Positions 32,081 through 41,352 of a DNA stretch of 64,000 nucleotides are shown here, one piece after another; within the stretch, counting starts at the first letter, position 1; each line of letters begins with the position of its first letter. The position numbers and the translations under genes are program-made. Under the pieces are notes generated by a model. It was not told the DNA's origin and searched no databases. It saw only the letters and a list, made by a program, of their open reading frames with translations. The stretch comes from Kribbella amoyensis (GTDB lineage Bacteria; Actinomycetota; Actinomycetes; Propionibacteriales; Kribbellaceae). The stretch covers positions 3,038,001 through 3,102,000 of the forward strand of contig NZ_VIVK01000001.1 in NCBI RefSeq assembly GCF_007828865.1. The letters run 5' to 3'.

Positions 32081-33385
32081 GTGAGCACGGCACCGAACAT
32101 CGTGGTCGTCTACGCGGACGACCTGGGGTACGGCGATCTCGGCTGTTACGGCGGTGAGGCCGGGGTCAGTCCGCATCTCGACGCCCTAGCGGAGAGCGGG
32201 GTGCGGGCGACGTCGTGGTACTCGAATGCCCCGGTCTGTTCGCCGTCCCGCGCGGCCCTGCTGACCGGGCGGCACCCCGTGAACACCGGGGTCACGCAGA
32301 TCCTCGGCGGCGCACGGCGTACCACCGGGCTGCCGACGGAGCAGACCACGGTGGCCTCGATGCTGCGCGAGCACGGGTACGCGACCGGGTTGTTCGGCAA
32401 GTGGCACCTCGGGGTCGCGCCGGAGTACCGGCCTCGCGCGCACGGGTTCGACCGGTTCTTCGGGATCCTGGCCGGCTGTGTCGACTACTACTCGCACATC
32501 TTCTACTGGGGCCAGGCGGGCGGGACGAATCCGGTGCACGACCTCTGGGACGACGACGAGGAGGTCTGGCACAACGGTGAGTACCTGACCAGCCTGATCA
32601 CCGAGCGCGCGGTCGAGTTCATCGAGCAGCAGCAGGACCGGCCGTTCTTCTGCTACGTCCCCTACAACGCGCCGCACTACCCGATGCACGCGCCGCCCGA
32701 GTACCTGGAGCGGTTCGCGCACCTGAGCCCGGACCGGCAGACGATGGCGGCGATGATCGCGGCGATGGACGACGGCGTCGGCGAGATCCTCGCGGCGCTC
32801 GATCGGACCGGGCAGCGGGAGAACACGATCGTCGTCTTCTCCAGCGACAACGGCCCGTCCACCGAGACCCGCAACTGGCTCGACGGCACCGAGGACCGCT
32901 ACTACGGCGGGACGGCCGGCGGCTTCCGTGGACACAAGGGAAGCCTGTTCGAAGGGGGGATCCGGGAGCCGTTCCTGATCTCGTACCCGGCCGCGCTCCC
33001 GGCCGGCGTGGTCTGCGACGGCCCCGCCCAGATGTCCGACGTGGTCCCGACCGTCCTCGCTCTGGCCGGCCTGCCCGCCGCTTCGACCGTGGACGGCCAG
33101 GACGTCTCCGCGATGCTTCGCGGCGAGAGTGAAGCTCCGAGCCGCCCGTTGTACTGGTCCCACGCCGACCAGCTCGCGGTCCGCGAGGGCGACTGGAAGC
33201 TGGTCCTCAATCCCTGGCTCGACTTCGACCGCCAGCTGGACACCAAGGTCCACCTGGCGAACCTCGCCGAGGACCCGTCCGAAAGCGTCGACCTGACCGC
33301 GGCCGAGCCGGAGCTCGCGGACCGCCTGGCAACCGGCGTGCGGGAGTGGTACGCCGGACTCCGCGCCGGACCAGGGAGCGACTGA
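32081..33385 (+). CDS. Arylsulfatase-type sulfatase
   Basis: This 434-aa alkaline-phosphatase-superfamily sulfatase has the N-terminal metal site VVVYADDLGYGDLG. The formylglycine signature is PVCSPSRAALLTG, where Cys53 is the residue converted by formylglycine-generating enzyme. GKWHLG and SSDNGPSTETRN are the other conserved blocks. It hydrolyses sulfate esters; the substrate is unknown. I see no signal peptide, so it is probably cytoplasmic. Start GTG 32081, with GAAAGG upstream. No sulfatase-maturing gene is nearby. Confidence 0.92.
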   Translation: MSTAPNIVVVYADDLGYGDLGCYGGEAGVSPHLDALAESGVRATSWYSNAPVCSPSRAALLTGRHPVNTGVTQILGGARRTTGLPTEQTTVASMLREHGYATGLFGKWHLGVAPEYRPRAHGFDRFFGILAGCVDYYSHIFYWGQAGGTNPVHDLWDDDEEVWHNGEYLTSLITERAVEFIEQQQDRPFFCYVPYNAPHYPMHAPPEYLERFAHLSPDRQTMAAMIAAMDDGVGEILAALDRTGQRENTIVVFSSDNGPSTETRNWLDGTEDRYYGGTAGGFRGHKGSLFEGGIREPFLISYPAALPAGVVCDGPAQMSDVVPTVLALAGLPAASTVDGQDVSAMLRGESEAPSRPLYWSHADQLAVREGDWKLVLNPWLDFDRQLDTKVHLANLAEDPSESVDLTAAEPELADRLATGVREWYAGLRAGPGSD

Positions 33386-33440
33386 CGGTCGCGGGGCGCG
33401 CGGTTCGAACCGATTTTCGGTAAGTGTCGGAGGGAGCGCC

Positions 33441-33446
33441 TAAGGT
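33441..33446 (+). promoter_or_regulatory. -10 element of a leaderless transcript
   Basis: TAAGGT lies 5 nt before GTG 33452 of pcrA, which suggests transcription starts at or next to the start codon. Confidence 0.45.
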
Positions 33447-33451
33447 GTTGG

Positions 33452-35770
33452 GTGATGACTACGCTGTTCTCGCCTGACGAGCTCCCGGTGCCGCTGGAGG
33501 AGTCCAAGCCCCATCGCGCCGATCCGGAATCGCTGCTCGAGGGACTGAACCCGCAGCAGCGGGCCGCTGTCGTGCACGCGGGCAAGCCGCTGCTGGTGGT
33601 GGCCGGGGCCGGGTCGGGGAAGACACGGGTGCTGACGCGCCGGATCGCGTACCTGCTGGCCGCGCGCGACGCGCATCCCGGGTCGATCCTGGCGATCACG
33701 TTCACCAACAAGGCGGCCGCGGAGATGCGGGAACGCGTCGTCGACCTGGTCGGGCCGCGGGCGAAGCTGATGTGGGTGTCGACCTTCCACTCCTCGTGTG
33801 TGCGGATCCTGCGCCGCGACATCAAGCGGTTCGGGATCAACTCGACGTTCTCGATCTACGACGACACCGACTCGCGCCGGCTGATGACACTGGTCTGCCG
33901 CGAGCTCGACCTGGACGTCAAGCGGTACAACCCGCGCGCCGTGCTGAACTGGATCAGCACCCAGAAGAACGAGCTGATCGACCACGAGACCGCGGCCGCG
34001 CAGACGTCGAACCACCTGGAGGAGACGTACGCGGAGTGCTACCGCATCTACCAGGAGCGGCTGGCGCAGGCGAACGCGCTCGACTTCGACGACCTACTCA
34101 TGACCACGGTCAACCTGCTACAGGCGTTCCCGGAGGTCCGTGAGTACTACCGGCGCCGGTTCCGCCACGTGATGGTCGACGAGTACCAGGACACCAACCA
34201 CGCCCAGTACACGCTGATCCGCGAGCTCTGCGGCGAGGACGAGCCCGGGTTCAACGGCCCGACCGCGCCGCCGGCCGAGCTGATGGTGGTGGGCGACTCA
34301 GACCAGTCGATCTACGCGTTCCGCGGGGCGACGATCCGCAACATCCTCGCCTTCGAGGAGGACTTCACCGGCGCCGAGACGATCCTGCTGGAGCAGAACT
34401 ACCGCTCCACCCAGACCATCCTCACCGCGGCGAACGCGGTGATCAGCCGCAACGAGGGCCGCAAGGCGAAGAACCTGTGGTCCGACCAGGGCCAGGGCGA
34501 GCAGATCGCGGTGTACGTCGCCGACAACGAGCACGACGAGGCGCAGTACGTCGCGGACGAGATCGACCGGCTCACCGACTCGGACGGGGTCAAGCCGGCC
34601 GACGTCGCGGTGTTCTACCGGACCAACGCGCAGTCCCGGGTGTTCGAGGAAGTGTTCATCCGCACCGGCCACCCGTACAAGGTGGTCGGCGGCGTCCGGT
34701 TCTACGAGCGCAAGGAGGTCCGCGACGCCCTCGCGTACCTGCGCATCCTGGTGAATCCCGAGGACACCGTCTCGCTGCGCCGCATCCTCAACGTCCCCAA
34801 ACGCGGCATCGGTGACCGGGCCGAAGCCGCGATCGAGGCCCTCGCCGCCCGGGACCGGATCTCCTTCGCCCAGGCGCTCCGCCGGGCCCAGGACGCGCCC
34901 GCGATGGCGAGCCGCTCGGTCAACGCGGTCCAGGGATTCATCGACATCCTCGACGACCTGATCGCGATGGTCGACTCGGGTGCCCCGCCGGACGACATCC
35001 TGGACGCCGCCCTGCACCGCACCGAGTACTACGAGGAACTGCAGAAGTCCCCGGATCCCCAGGACGAGACCCGCCTGGAGAACCTGGACGAGTTCGTCTC
35101 CGTCGCCCGTGAGTTCGTCGAGGAACGCACCGCCGCCGGCGAACCGGCCGACCTGCAAGCCTTCCTCGAACGCATCTCCCTGGTCGCCGACGCCGACCAG
35201 ATCCCCGACGCGGCCGAGGACGGCGGCGTGGTCACGCTGATGACGCTCCACACCGCGAAGGGCCTGGAGTTCCCGGTCGTCTTCCTGACCGGCATGGAGG
35301 ACGGGGTGTTCCCGCATTCCCGTTCCCTGACTGACCTGAAGGAGCTGGAGGAGGAACGGCGCCTCGCGTACGTGGGGATCACCCGGGCCCGGCAGCGTCT
35401 CTCGATCTCGCGAGCCGCGGTCCGCTCGGCGTACGGCGCACCTCAGCACAATCCGCCGTCTCGCTTCCTCGAAGAGATTCCGGCGGAGTTGCTGGACTGG
35501 CGGCGGGACGAGTCGGCGATCACGCGGTGGTCGGGGACCGGGGTTCGCGGCAGTGGGATCTCCAGTCGGTACGAGCCGCCGCGGAAGACGGCCTCGGACA
35601 AGCCGATTCTGAGTCTCAGCCCTGGGGATCGGGTGGTGCATGACAGCTTCGGGATGGGGACGGTTGTCGTGACCCGGGGCGAGGGACAGCAGACCCAGGC
35701 GGACATCGACTTCGGGTCCGAGGGCGTGAAGCGGCTGCTGCTCAGGTACGCACCGGTGGAGAAGATCTAG
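33452..35770 (+). CDS. pcrA: UvrD/PcrA-type ATP-dependent DNA helicase
   Basis: This 772-aa superfamily 1A helicase starts with the Q motif LNPQQRAAV and Walker A VVAGAGSGKTRVL (Lys57). Motif II is DEYQDTNH and motif III GDSDQSIYAFRGA. Later come motif V/VI blocks LMTLHTAKGLEFPVVF and AYVGITRARQRL. The C-terminus carries the PcrA-type Tudor-like region GDRVVHDSFGMGTVV, which can contact RNA polymerase. PcrA acts in nucleotide excision repair and removes proteins from DNA. Translation begins at tandem GTG-ATG; GTG 33452 fits the leaderless promoter. It has a hairpin terminator after the stop. Confidence 0.95.
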   Translation: MMTTLFSPDELPVPLEESKPHRADPESLLEGLNPQQRAAVVHAGKPLLVVAGAGSGKTRVLTRRIAYLLAARDAHPGSILAITFTNKAAAEMRERVVDLVGPRAKLMWVSTFHSSCVRILRRDIKRFGINSTFSIYDDTDSRRLMTLVCRELDLDVKRYNPRAVLNWISTQKNELIDHETAAAQTSNHLEETYAECYRIYQERLAQANALDFDDLLMTTVNLLQAFPEVREYYRRRFRHVMVDEYQDTNHAQYTLIRELCGEDEPGFNGPTAPPAELMVVGDSDQSIYAFRGATIRNILAFEEDFTGAETILLEQNYRSTQTILTAANAVISRNEGRKAKNLWSDQGQGEQIAVYVADNEHDEAQYVADEIDRLTDSDGVKPADVAVFYRTNAQSRVFEEVFIRTGHPYKVVGGVRFYERKEVRDALAYLRILVNPEDTVSLRRILNVPKRGIGDRAEAAIEALAARDRISFAQALRRAQDAPAMASRSVNAVQGFIDILDDLIAMVDSGAPPDDILDAALHRTEYYEELQKSPDPQDETRLENLDEFVSVAREFVEERTAAGEPADLQAFLERISLVADADQIPDAAEDGGVVTLMTLHTAKGLEFPVVFLTGMEDGVFPHSRSLTDLKELEEERRLAYVGITRARQRLSISRAAVRSAYGAPQHNPPSRFLEEIPAELLDWRRDESAITRWSGTGVRGSGISSRYEPPRKTASDKPILSLSPGDRVVHDSFGMGTVVVTRGEGQQTQADIDFGSEGVKRLLLRYAPVEKI

Positions 35771-35791
35771 GTACTTGGTCGTGCCCGCCGA

Positions 35792-35831
35792 CGTTCCACC
35801 CGCCAGCAACCCGATCGGCGAGGGTGGAACG
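35792..35831 (+). terminator. Hairpin after pcrA
   Basis: CGTTCCACCC (35792-35801) and GGGTGGAACG (35822-35831) form a perfect 10-bp stem with a 20-nt loop, 21 nt after the pcrA stop. Confidence 0.55.
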
Positions 35832-35960
35832 GGTTGCCGCCACCGCGAACAGGTTGTCGGGTGCTGGGCAGGGCCTGTCCTAGGTCCCGGTGATGAAGTC
35901 GGCGGCGTGGTCGGTGGGGTGGCGGGTGTACTTCCCCACACGGCTCCCGCCCACCCAACA

Positions 35961-36034
35961 CGCGGCTACCGCTGCTGGAGTCGACGCCGCTACCGCTGCT
36001 GGATCGGCTCGCGGCTGCCGCTGCTTGATCCGCT
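35961..36034. repeat. Three-copy 24-25 nt direct repeat
   Basis: Copies start at 35961 (cgcggctaccgctgctgga), 35985 (cgccgctaccgctgctgga) and 36010 (cgcggctgccgctgcttga). The last is the most diverged. They lie in non-coding DNA between pcrA and the gene at 36313. Confidence 0.7.
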
Positions 36035-36312
36035 CACCGTGGCAATCAGCCACTTAGCGCCCCGCGTCGGAAGTTCGGTCGTGCTACCGGCGCGGATCTC
36101 CAGCACTGCCCAACCGCGTTCCCGTCGGCATTCCAGGCGCCGGCCCGGTCCGCGTCGCCGGACTGCGGAAGGTTGGTGAGTGGTGGAGGTCCGCGTCCAA
36201 CCCCACTCCCACTCCAGACGGTTTCGTTAGTTTTCACACGTTCACGTTGCGGTGAGGGGTGTTGCTGGGTCACTCTGGGGGCTCGGCCTTCCCCGGACGA
36301 CAGGTCCCGCCC

Positions 36313-36876
36313 ATGCCCAAGGCGTCAGACAGCAGTAACCGCCGGATCATCCTGGCGGGTGCCAATCCTGGGTTGCGGTTGTTCGACACCGAGGGCAAGG
36401 TCACCGCTTACGCCTCGATCTGGATGGTCGACTGGTCGGTGCGCGGCGCTGGTACGGCCGTCGTGCTGTGGTTCGACGGGATCGTCCGGGTGGTGTCCGA
36501 GGACGTCGATCTGGCTTCCTGGCTGGAGCGGTACTTCGTGCGCTCCTTCCTGGAGGTGCAGGGGTTGCCGTGGCACGAGCCTGCGGTGGAGCGGGATCTG
36601 GTCCAGGTGTCGATGAGTCTCGCGGACGGGCTGAGTGCGAAGGCGGCCGACATCCAGATCGAGATGGGCGGCGTGCTGGACCGGCGGTTGTTTGCGACGG
36701 ACAACTTTCAGCTTGCCGAGGGCAACCACAGTCTGAGTCTGGTGATCGCGCCGGTACGGTCGGCGACGGTGTCGATCGGCGGGGCCGCGGTGCCCGGATT
36801 CGTCCACGTGGACGGGTCGCCGGAGCGGCCGGGGTCGTCCGCCTTCCTCACGACGGCTGAGGTCTGGCGCCGCTGA
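36313..36876 (+). CDS. Hypothetical protein
   Basis: This 187-aa soluble protein starts MPKASDSSNRRIILAGANPG. It is strand-rich (LRLFDTEGKVTAYASIWMVD, AVVLWFDGIVRVVSED), with a helical middle (LASWLERYFVRSFLEV) and a C-terminal beta part ending FLTTAEVWRR. No family or catalytic motif is recognised. Its last 29 nt overlap the end of the convergent LanC-like gene. An upstream ATG at 36259 is in frame but less well placed. Confidence 0.7.
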   Translation: MPKASDSSNRRIILAGANPGLRLFDTEGKVTAYASIWMVDWSVRGAGTAVVLWFDGIVRVVSEDVDLASWLERYFVRSFLEVQGLPWHEPAVERDLVQVSMSLADGLSAKAADIQIEMGGVLDRRLFATDNFQLAEGNHSLSLVIAPVRSATVSIGGAAVPGFVHVDGSPERPGSSAFLTTAEVWRR

Positions 36877-38173
36877 CCGCCCACCACGTCTCCATCCGCG
36901 GCAGCGACACAGCGTCAGCAGGAGCCGCACACACCCGCGCGATCCGGAACAGGTAGGCCGCGATCCCAGCGGCGCCCTGCATCCACCCGATCCCCGGCGG
37001 CAACAGCGGATCGTCCGCACGGTGCTCCACGAACCGCCAGTACGCGTACGAGTCCTCCCGCATCGCCCGCTCGACCAACGCGTCCGCCAACCGCAAGGTG
37101 AACTCCAGGTCCACCGGATCCCGCGCCCGGTCCCATGAATCCAGGAAGATGTCACCGACTCCGGCAGTACCGCAGCACCGTCCGTCGTTGTCCCAGAACC
37201 CTGGATACCGCCGCTCCGGCAGACCCGAGCTCCGCACGCTGTGCAGGAGTCGCCGATGCCAGGTCAGCGGCGACTCACCCGCGATCGTCTCGACCCCCGC
37301 GTGATCCAGGGCGAGGAACAGCAGCGAGGTCCCGGAGGCCCCATGGCACCAGGTGTACGTGAACTCGTCCTCGTCGTTGACATCGCTCGGGATGTACCGC
37401 GGTACGACGAACCCGTCCCCGCCCCGCACCCCCAGCGACACCAGGTGCTCGGCCCCACGACGGCTCGCCTCGACGAGATCCGGCCGGCCCAGTTCGGAAC
37501 CGGCCAGGGCGAGCGTGGCCGCGATACCGGCGACGCCGTGCGAGAGGTTCGGCATCTGGGTGCCCGCGTCGGTCCGGTAGCGAGCCGAGACGAAGAGCCA
37601 GTTCGTCCCCGTCGGCAGGTCATCGCCCTCGGCCAGCAACACCGTGGCAGCGCGCTCCGCAAGCCCGGTCGCGGCCTCGACGCCGTGACGACGCGCCCAC
37701 AGTGCCCCGAGCAGTACCCCGGCAGTGCCGAGAGTCAGGTCGTTGATCCGCGCCTCCGGCAAGTACCGAGGCGGTCCCACGATCGCCTGCGGCCACCCGG
37801 TCGGCGTCGCCAGCTCCTCCAGCCGCGACACCGCAGCGTCCGCACCAGGAGCTTCCAGGGCGGTCAGTACGCCGAGGGAGCTGACCAGTCCGTCGAAGAA
37901 CGTCGCGCCCTGCTCGGCCGGGATCGCGGCCGTGACCTGCGCGGTGATCGCGTCGGCGAGCTCCTTCTCCTCGGCGGTCCACGGCCGGGTCAGCCGGATC
38001 TCGGCGAGGACGTGGGCGAGGCCGCCGACCCCGGCGTACAGGCCGTTGCGGTCGGCCGTGGGCGCAGGCTCCGTGATCGACTCGGGGATCCACGGACCGT
38101 CGTCCCAGCGAACCTGCGTGAGCACCCAGCGCCAGGCGGACTCGGCCAACTCGCGGTAGGTCTCCGCTGTCAT
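36848..38173 (-). CDS. Stand-alone LanC-like protein with three-cysteine zinc site
   Basis: This 441-aa protein has the alpha/alpha-barrel repeats of lanthionine cyclases (GLYAGVGGLAHVLAE, LGTAGVLLGALWA, LSHGVAGIAATLALAG). Zinc ligands are visible: Cys276 in TWCHGASG, and Cys333 plus Cys334 in GRCCGTAGVG. Usual LanC enzymes have Cys-Cys-His (CHG); here the third ligand is cysteine (CCG), as in ProcM-type enzymes. His212 (SHG) fits the conserved active-site histidine. LanC adds cysteine thiols to dehydrated residues. No LanB, LanM dehydratase or precursor peptide is nearby, so it may act on other electrophiles or glutathione-like adducts. Confidence 0.85.
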   Translation of the reverse strand: MTAETYRELAESAWRWVLTQVRWDDGPWIPESITEPAPTADRNGLYAGVGGLAHVLAEIRLTRPWTAEEKELADAITAQVTAAIPAEQGATFFDGLVSSLGVLTALEAPGADAAVSRLEELATPTGWPQAIVGPPRYLPEARINDLTLGTAGVLLGALWARRHGVEAATGLAERAATVLLAEGDDLPTGTNWLFVSARYRTDAGTQMPNLSHGVAGIAATLALAGSELGRPDLVEASRRGAEHLVSLGVRGGDGFVVPRYIPSDVNDEDEFTYTWCHGASGTSLLFLALDHAGVETIAGESPLTWHRRLLHSVRSSGLPERRYPGFWDNDGRCCGTAGVGDIFLDSWDRARDPVDLEFTLRLADALVERAMREDSYAYWRFVEHRADDPLLPPGIGWMQGAAGIAAYLFRIARVCAAPADAVSLPRMETWWAVSGARPQPS

Positions 38174-38185
38174 CGGGCCATCATG

Positions 38186-38707
38186 TCACCGTGGCGAAGC
38201 GTTCCTCAGCCGGATCCCGCTGAACTCGAGCGAGCTCGCGATCACCGCGTCCCAGAACGCGTGCAACGACGGCAGCACCCGGAGCTGGATCCCGGCCTCG
38301 GCGTGCAGGTCGAAGAGATCGCCGACCCGCTCGGGCGGTCCCAGCGGCCGGACCTCGGTGGTCGCGACGACGGCGGCGTCGTGCTCGGCGAACGGCTCGG
38401 CCGGCAACCGGTAGGCGTACAGCTCGACCTCGCGCATCGCGGTCAGCCAGCCGTACTCGACGGCGTGCACGCGAGTACCGCAGCCGCTGCCGATGATGCG
38501 GGCTCGGTCTTCGGGGGAGGTCCGGGGGCCCACCCACGCCATCGCGCGGGGGCACTGCCGGGGGAACCAGTAGTCCGGGGCGCGGTCATGGCCGACAGCC
38601 CAAACGTACGGCGTGGCCTTGAGCGCCGTCGGAGCGACGTGGGGCCGGAAGACCTCGATCGTCGGGTCTTCGGAGAAATGCAGGACTTCACCGGGAGCAG
38701 GTCGCAC
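38186..38707 (-). CDS. Hypothetical protein, DUF6886-like
   Basis: This 173-aa protein begins MRPAPGEVLHFSEDPTIEVF and contains YVWAVGHDRAPDYWFPRQCP, the pattern I associate with DUF6886, a family of unknown function found in Bacillus and actinobacteria; the match is from memory. The opening (LHFSEDPTIEVFRPH) resembles the start of ADP-ribosyltransferase-like DarT/RES folds, but I see no complete active site. It lies 12 nt upstream of the LanC-like gene on the same strand and could be co-transcribed. Confidence 0.65.
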   Translation of the reverse strand: MRPAPGEVLHFSEDPTIEVFRPHVAPTALKATPYVWAVGHDRAPDYWFPRQCPRAMAWVGPRTSPEDRARIIGSGCGTRVHAVEYGWLTAMREVELYAYRLPAEPFAEHDAAVVATTEVRPLGPPERVGDLFDLHAEAGIQLRVLPSLHAFWDAVIASSLEFSGIRLRNASPR

Positions 38708-38734
38708 GCCCGGGAGAGTACCGCTTCAGGTGGA

Positions 38735-39625
38735 TCAGGGGTTGAGGCCGCAGTGGTTGCGCAGCCACGGCAGCGGGTTGATCGCCGAGCCACCGTCCGG
38801 GTGGACCTCGAAGTGCAGGTGCGGACCGGTGGTGTTGCCGGTGACGCCGACCGCGCCGACCTGGTCGCCCGCGTAGACGGTCTCACCGACGTCGACGCTG
38901 AACTTCGACATGTGGTTGTACCAGGTGACGGTGCCGTCCTCGTGCTTCACCTGCACCTGACGGCCGTACGGGCCGGCCCAGTCGGCGAAGACGACCTCGC
39001 CCTTCATCACCGAGCGGATCGGGGTCCCGATCGGGGCGGCGAAGTCGGTGCCGGTGTGGTTGGCGGCCCAGCGGGAGCCGCCCTGCCCGAAGGTGGCGGT
39101 GATGCGGTAGCCGGAGATCATCATCTCGCAGCGGCTGGCGGACTGGCGTGCCTTCTCGGCGGCGGCTTCCGCGGCGGCCTTGGCGGCGGCGAGCGCGGAG
39201 GCCCGCTTCGCGGTCAGGGCACGGGTCGCGTCGAGCTTGGCGGCGCGGGCCTTGGAGATCCGGTCGGCGGCCGCCTGCTTCTTGTTCGCGTCCGTACTGG
39301 CGAGCTTGACCCTGGACGCGTCCCTGGTGGCGAGCTGGCGACGCTCGATCCGGGCCGTGGTGACCTCGGAGAGCTCGCTGTTCGCCATCGTGAGAGCGGC
39401 GACGTTGACCGCTGAGTTCGCCTGGGTGGGCGAGGCCAGCGAGCTGTGGCTGAAGCCGACAGCTCCCGCCGCGGCCGCGAGGGCAGCGGTGAGACCAACG
39501 ATCTGGGTACTACCTGGGGTGTTACGCCGGGCGACGCGATGCTTGGCACTGTGACGTCCTGCGCCGGTCTTGCGCGCAGCGTTGCCTGGCGTGACGCGGT
39601 CGCCCGCGGCACGGTGCTGGGACAC
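38735..39625 (-). CDS. Secreted M23 family metallopeptidase (LytM domain)
   Basis: This 296-aa protein has a basic N-terminus and a hydrophobic segment (about 42-62, VGLTAALAAAAGAVGFS) acting as signal or anchor. An alanine-rich coiled coil follows (about 75-165, many KAAAEAAAEKAR-type repeats), then a C-terminal M23 domain. Zinc ligands are His190 and Asp194 (HTGTDFAAP), with His269 and His271 in PHLHFEV. It should cut peptidoglycan cross-links outside the cell. The coiled coil suggests activity control at the division site, as in EnvC or RipA-like factors. Start GTG 39625 (MSQHRAAGD). Confidence 0.9.
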   Translation of the reverse strand: MSQHRAAGDRVTPGNAARKTGAGRHSAKHRVARRNTPGSTQIVGLTAALAAAAGAVGFSHSSLASPTQANSAVNVAALTMANSELSEVTTARIERRQLATRDASRVKLASTDANKKQAAADRISKARAAKLDATRALTAKRASALAAAKAAAEAAAEKARQSASRCEMMISGYRITATFGQGGSRWAANHTGTDFAAPIGTPIRSVMKGEVVFADWAGPYGRQVQVKHEDGTVTWYNHMSKFSVDVGETVYAGDQVGAVGVTGNTTGPHLHFEVHPDGGSAINPLPWLRNHCGLNP

Positions 39626-39853
39626 AACGTGGCCTTTCGGTCACAGGGGAGGGGCACTGTCCGCCCGCCGGAAGGTTTTATTCCGCCGTCGGGCTCAAGC
39701 ACCATAACGGATGGGTCACGAGGCGACAAACCCTGCCACCCATATTTCGGGCGCTCCTTCACGAAACTTTTGCATGAGCCGCTGCACGTGCATCCGCTCA
39801 GGACCGCAGAAAGCTGCCCGGTCAGGCAGTTTTCGGTGCAGGTCAGAACATGC

Positions 39854-40762
39854 TCAGGCGACCTGCTCGTCGAGGTGCGCGAGTACGCCGGTGATCTGGT
39901 GTACGACCTCGCCGTGGAACGGCAGGGACAGGTGGCCCACGCCGCGGATCCGGATATTACGCGCAGTGAGGTCAGGGTGACGGATCCGGGCCCTTCGCTG
40001 CGGCACGATCAACTGGTCGACGTCGCTGTAGAAGGCGACGAACCTGGTCCGGCAGTCGGGCGCCGGCTCGGCCAGCTCGGCCATCAGCTCGCTGTCCGGG
40101 CGGACCTGCTTGACCAGCGGCCACGGCAGCAACCTGGCCGCCATCGTGCCCTGGTGCGGCGTACCCAGCGTGACGCAGGTGTGGATCCGCTCGTCCCCGC
40201 CCAGCCGCTGCGCGTAGTACCGGGCGATCAGGCCGCCGAGGCTGTGGCCGACGACGTGGACCCGGTCCGAGCCGGACTCCTCGCAGAGCGCCTCGATCTC
40301 CGCCCCGAGCCGCTCGGCGGTCGCGCGGACGTCGAGGGTCAGCGGCGAGTACGAGAACGTGTCGATCCGGGTGAATCCGCGCCGGAGCAGGTGCCGGCGC
40401 ATCAGGGCGAACACGGTGTGGTTGTCGATGATCCCGTGCACCAGCAGGATCGGCGTACCGGCCGCCTGCACGTCGCCGACCAGCAGGCTGCGCTGGGCCG
40501 GGGTGAGGCCGCTGAGGTTGAGCCGGTCGGTGCGGTCGCCGGCGCCGCGGACCAGGCCGAGCGGGTACATCGCGAGATGTGTGGTGAGCCAGCCGATCTC
40601 GACGGCCGCGCCCTGCAGGACTCGCGGGGACAGTGCGGAGCGGGCGCCGTACTTGAGTCCGTCGAGCGCTTCACGCAAGCCGCTGCGGGTGTCCTGATCG
40701 GCGGATTCGGTCATGAGGTCGCTCGGCGCGTGCTCGGGTGGCTCGACGGCTTCAGCGCTCAT
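39854..40762 (-). CDS. Lipase/esterase of the alpha/beta hydrolase fold
   Basis: This 302-aa hydrolase has the oxyanion strand TPILLVHGIIDNHTVF, nucleophile elbow HVVGHSLGGLIARY (serine) and a C-terminal histidine in RGVGHLSLPFHG; the acid is likely Asp in FYSDVDQLI. The pattern matches triacylglycerol lipase or PGAP1-like esterases. I see no clear signal peptide, though a hydrophobic helix (TTHLAMYPLGLV) precedes the core. ATG 40762 has a strong site, GAGGAGGCGCC. A gene of this type lies next to icmB in Streptomyces, as far as I recall. Confidence 0.85.
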   Translation of the reverse strand: MSAEAVEPPEHAPSDLMTESADQDTRSGLREALDGLKYGARSALSPRVLQGAAVEIGWLTTHLAMYPLGLVRGAGDRTDRLNLSGLTPAQRSLLVGDVQAAGTPILLVHGIIDNHTVFALMRRHLLRRGFTRIDTFSYSPLTLDVRATAERLGAEIEALCEESGSDRVHVVGHSLGGLIARYYAQRLGGDERIHTCVTLGTPHQGTMAARLLPWPLVKQVRPDSELMAELAEPAPDCRTRFVAFYSDVDQLIVPQRRARIRHPDLTARNIRIRGVGHLSLPFHGEVVHQITGVLAHLDEQVA

Positions 40763-40935
40763 CGGCGCCTCCTCACGGCTCAGACCCCCCGGTGGTCCGA
40801 CCTCTTTCCACGGTAACCGGTTCCCTGTCCGCGTGGCGGGGAACACACGGCCTCGTGTCTTATCCGTGAGGTGCCGCTCGGCTAGCCTGCGATTCTGGAC
40901 GCAAAGCGGCGTCCGAGGATCGAAAGGCCACCACC

Positions 40936-41352
40936 ATGCCTGCCACGAGCACCCTGCGGATCGTCGTCGCCAAGCCGGGCCTGGACGGGCACGACCGGGG
41001 CGCGAAGATCGTCGCCCGCGCGCTGCGTGACGCCGGCATGGAGGTCATCTACACCGGCCTGCACCAGACCCCGGAGCAGATCGTCGAGACCGCCATCGCC
41101 GAGGACGCGGACGCGATCGGCCTGTCGGTGCTGTCCGGCGCGCACATGACCTTGTTCCGCAAGGTCCGCGAACTCCTGCAGAGCAAGGACGCGGACGACA
41201 TCGTGGTCTTCGGTGGCGGGATCATCCCCGAGGCCGACCTGCAGCCGCTCGCCGAACTCGGCGTCCGCCGCATCTTCACCCCCGGCGCCCCGACGGCCGA
41301 GATCGTCGACTGGGTCCGGACCAACGTCGGCGACGCCTCCGCCGCCTCCTGA
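40936..41352 (+). CDS. icmB: Cobalamin-binding small subunit, IcmB-like
   Basis: This 138-aa stand-alone B12-binding domain has the base-off/His-on signature DxHxxG in [27 protein letters not shown] and [11 protein letters not shown] are the other cofactor loops. Length and sequence match IcmB, the small subunit of isobutyryl-CoA mutase, and the C-terminal part of methylmalonyl-CoA mutase. The large subunit is not in the window. I recall icmB lying between pcrA and sucC in Streptomyces, the same setting as here. TAGCCT at 40881-40886 is a plausible -10. Confidence 0.88.
   Translation: MPATSTLRIVVAKPGLDGHDRGAKIVARALRDAGMEVIYTGLHQTPEQIVETAIAEDADAIGLSVLSGAHMTLFRKVRELLQSKDADDIVVFGGGIIPEADLQPLAELGVRRIFTPGAPTAEIVDWVRTNVGDASAAS

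Larger units (their letters stand above)
35771..36312. other. Intergenic region after pcrA
   Basis: I see no convincing gene in these 540 nt. They hold the hairpin after pcrA, a three-copy 24-25 nt repeat, and the start region of the next gene, whose ribosome site (AGG, 9 nt before ATG 36313) is weak. Open frames here are Arg/Pro-rich shadows. Confidence 0.6.

Noticed and set aside
35775..36179. 134-aa frame in the gap after pcrA
   Set aside because: Its sequence is built from the 24-25 nt repeats and Arg/Pro-rich stretches, with no domain and no ribosome site.
39626..39853. c-di-AMP (ydaO) riboswitch before the M23 peptidase gene
   Set aside because: Cell-wall hydrolase genes in actinomycetes often have one, but the expected conserved core segments are not seen here.
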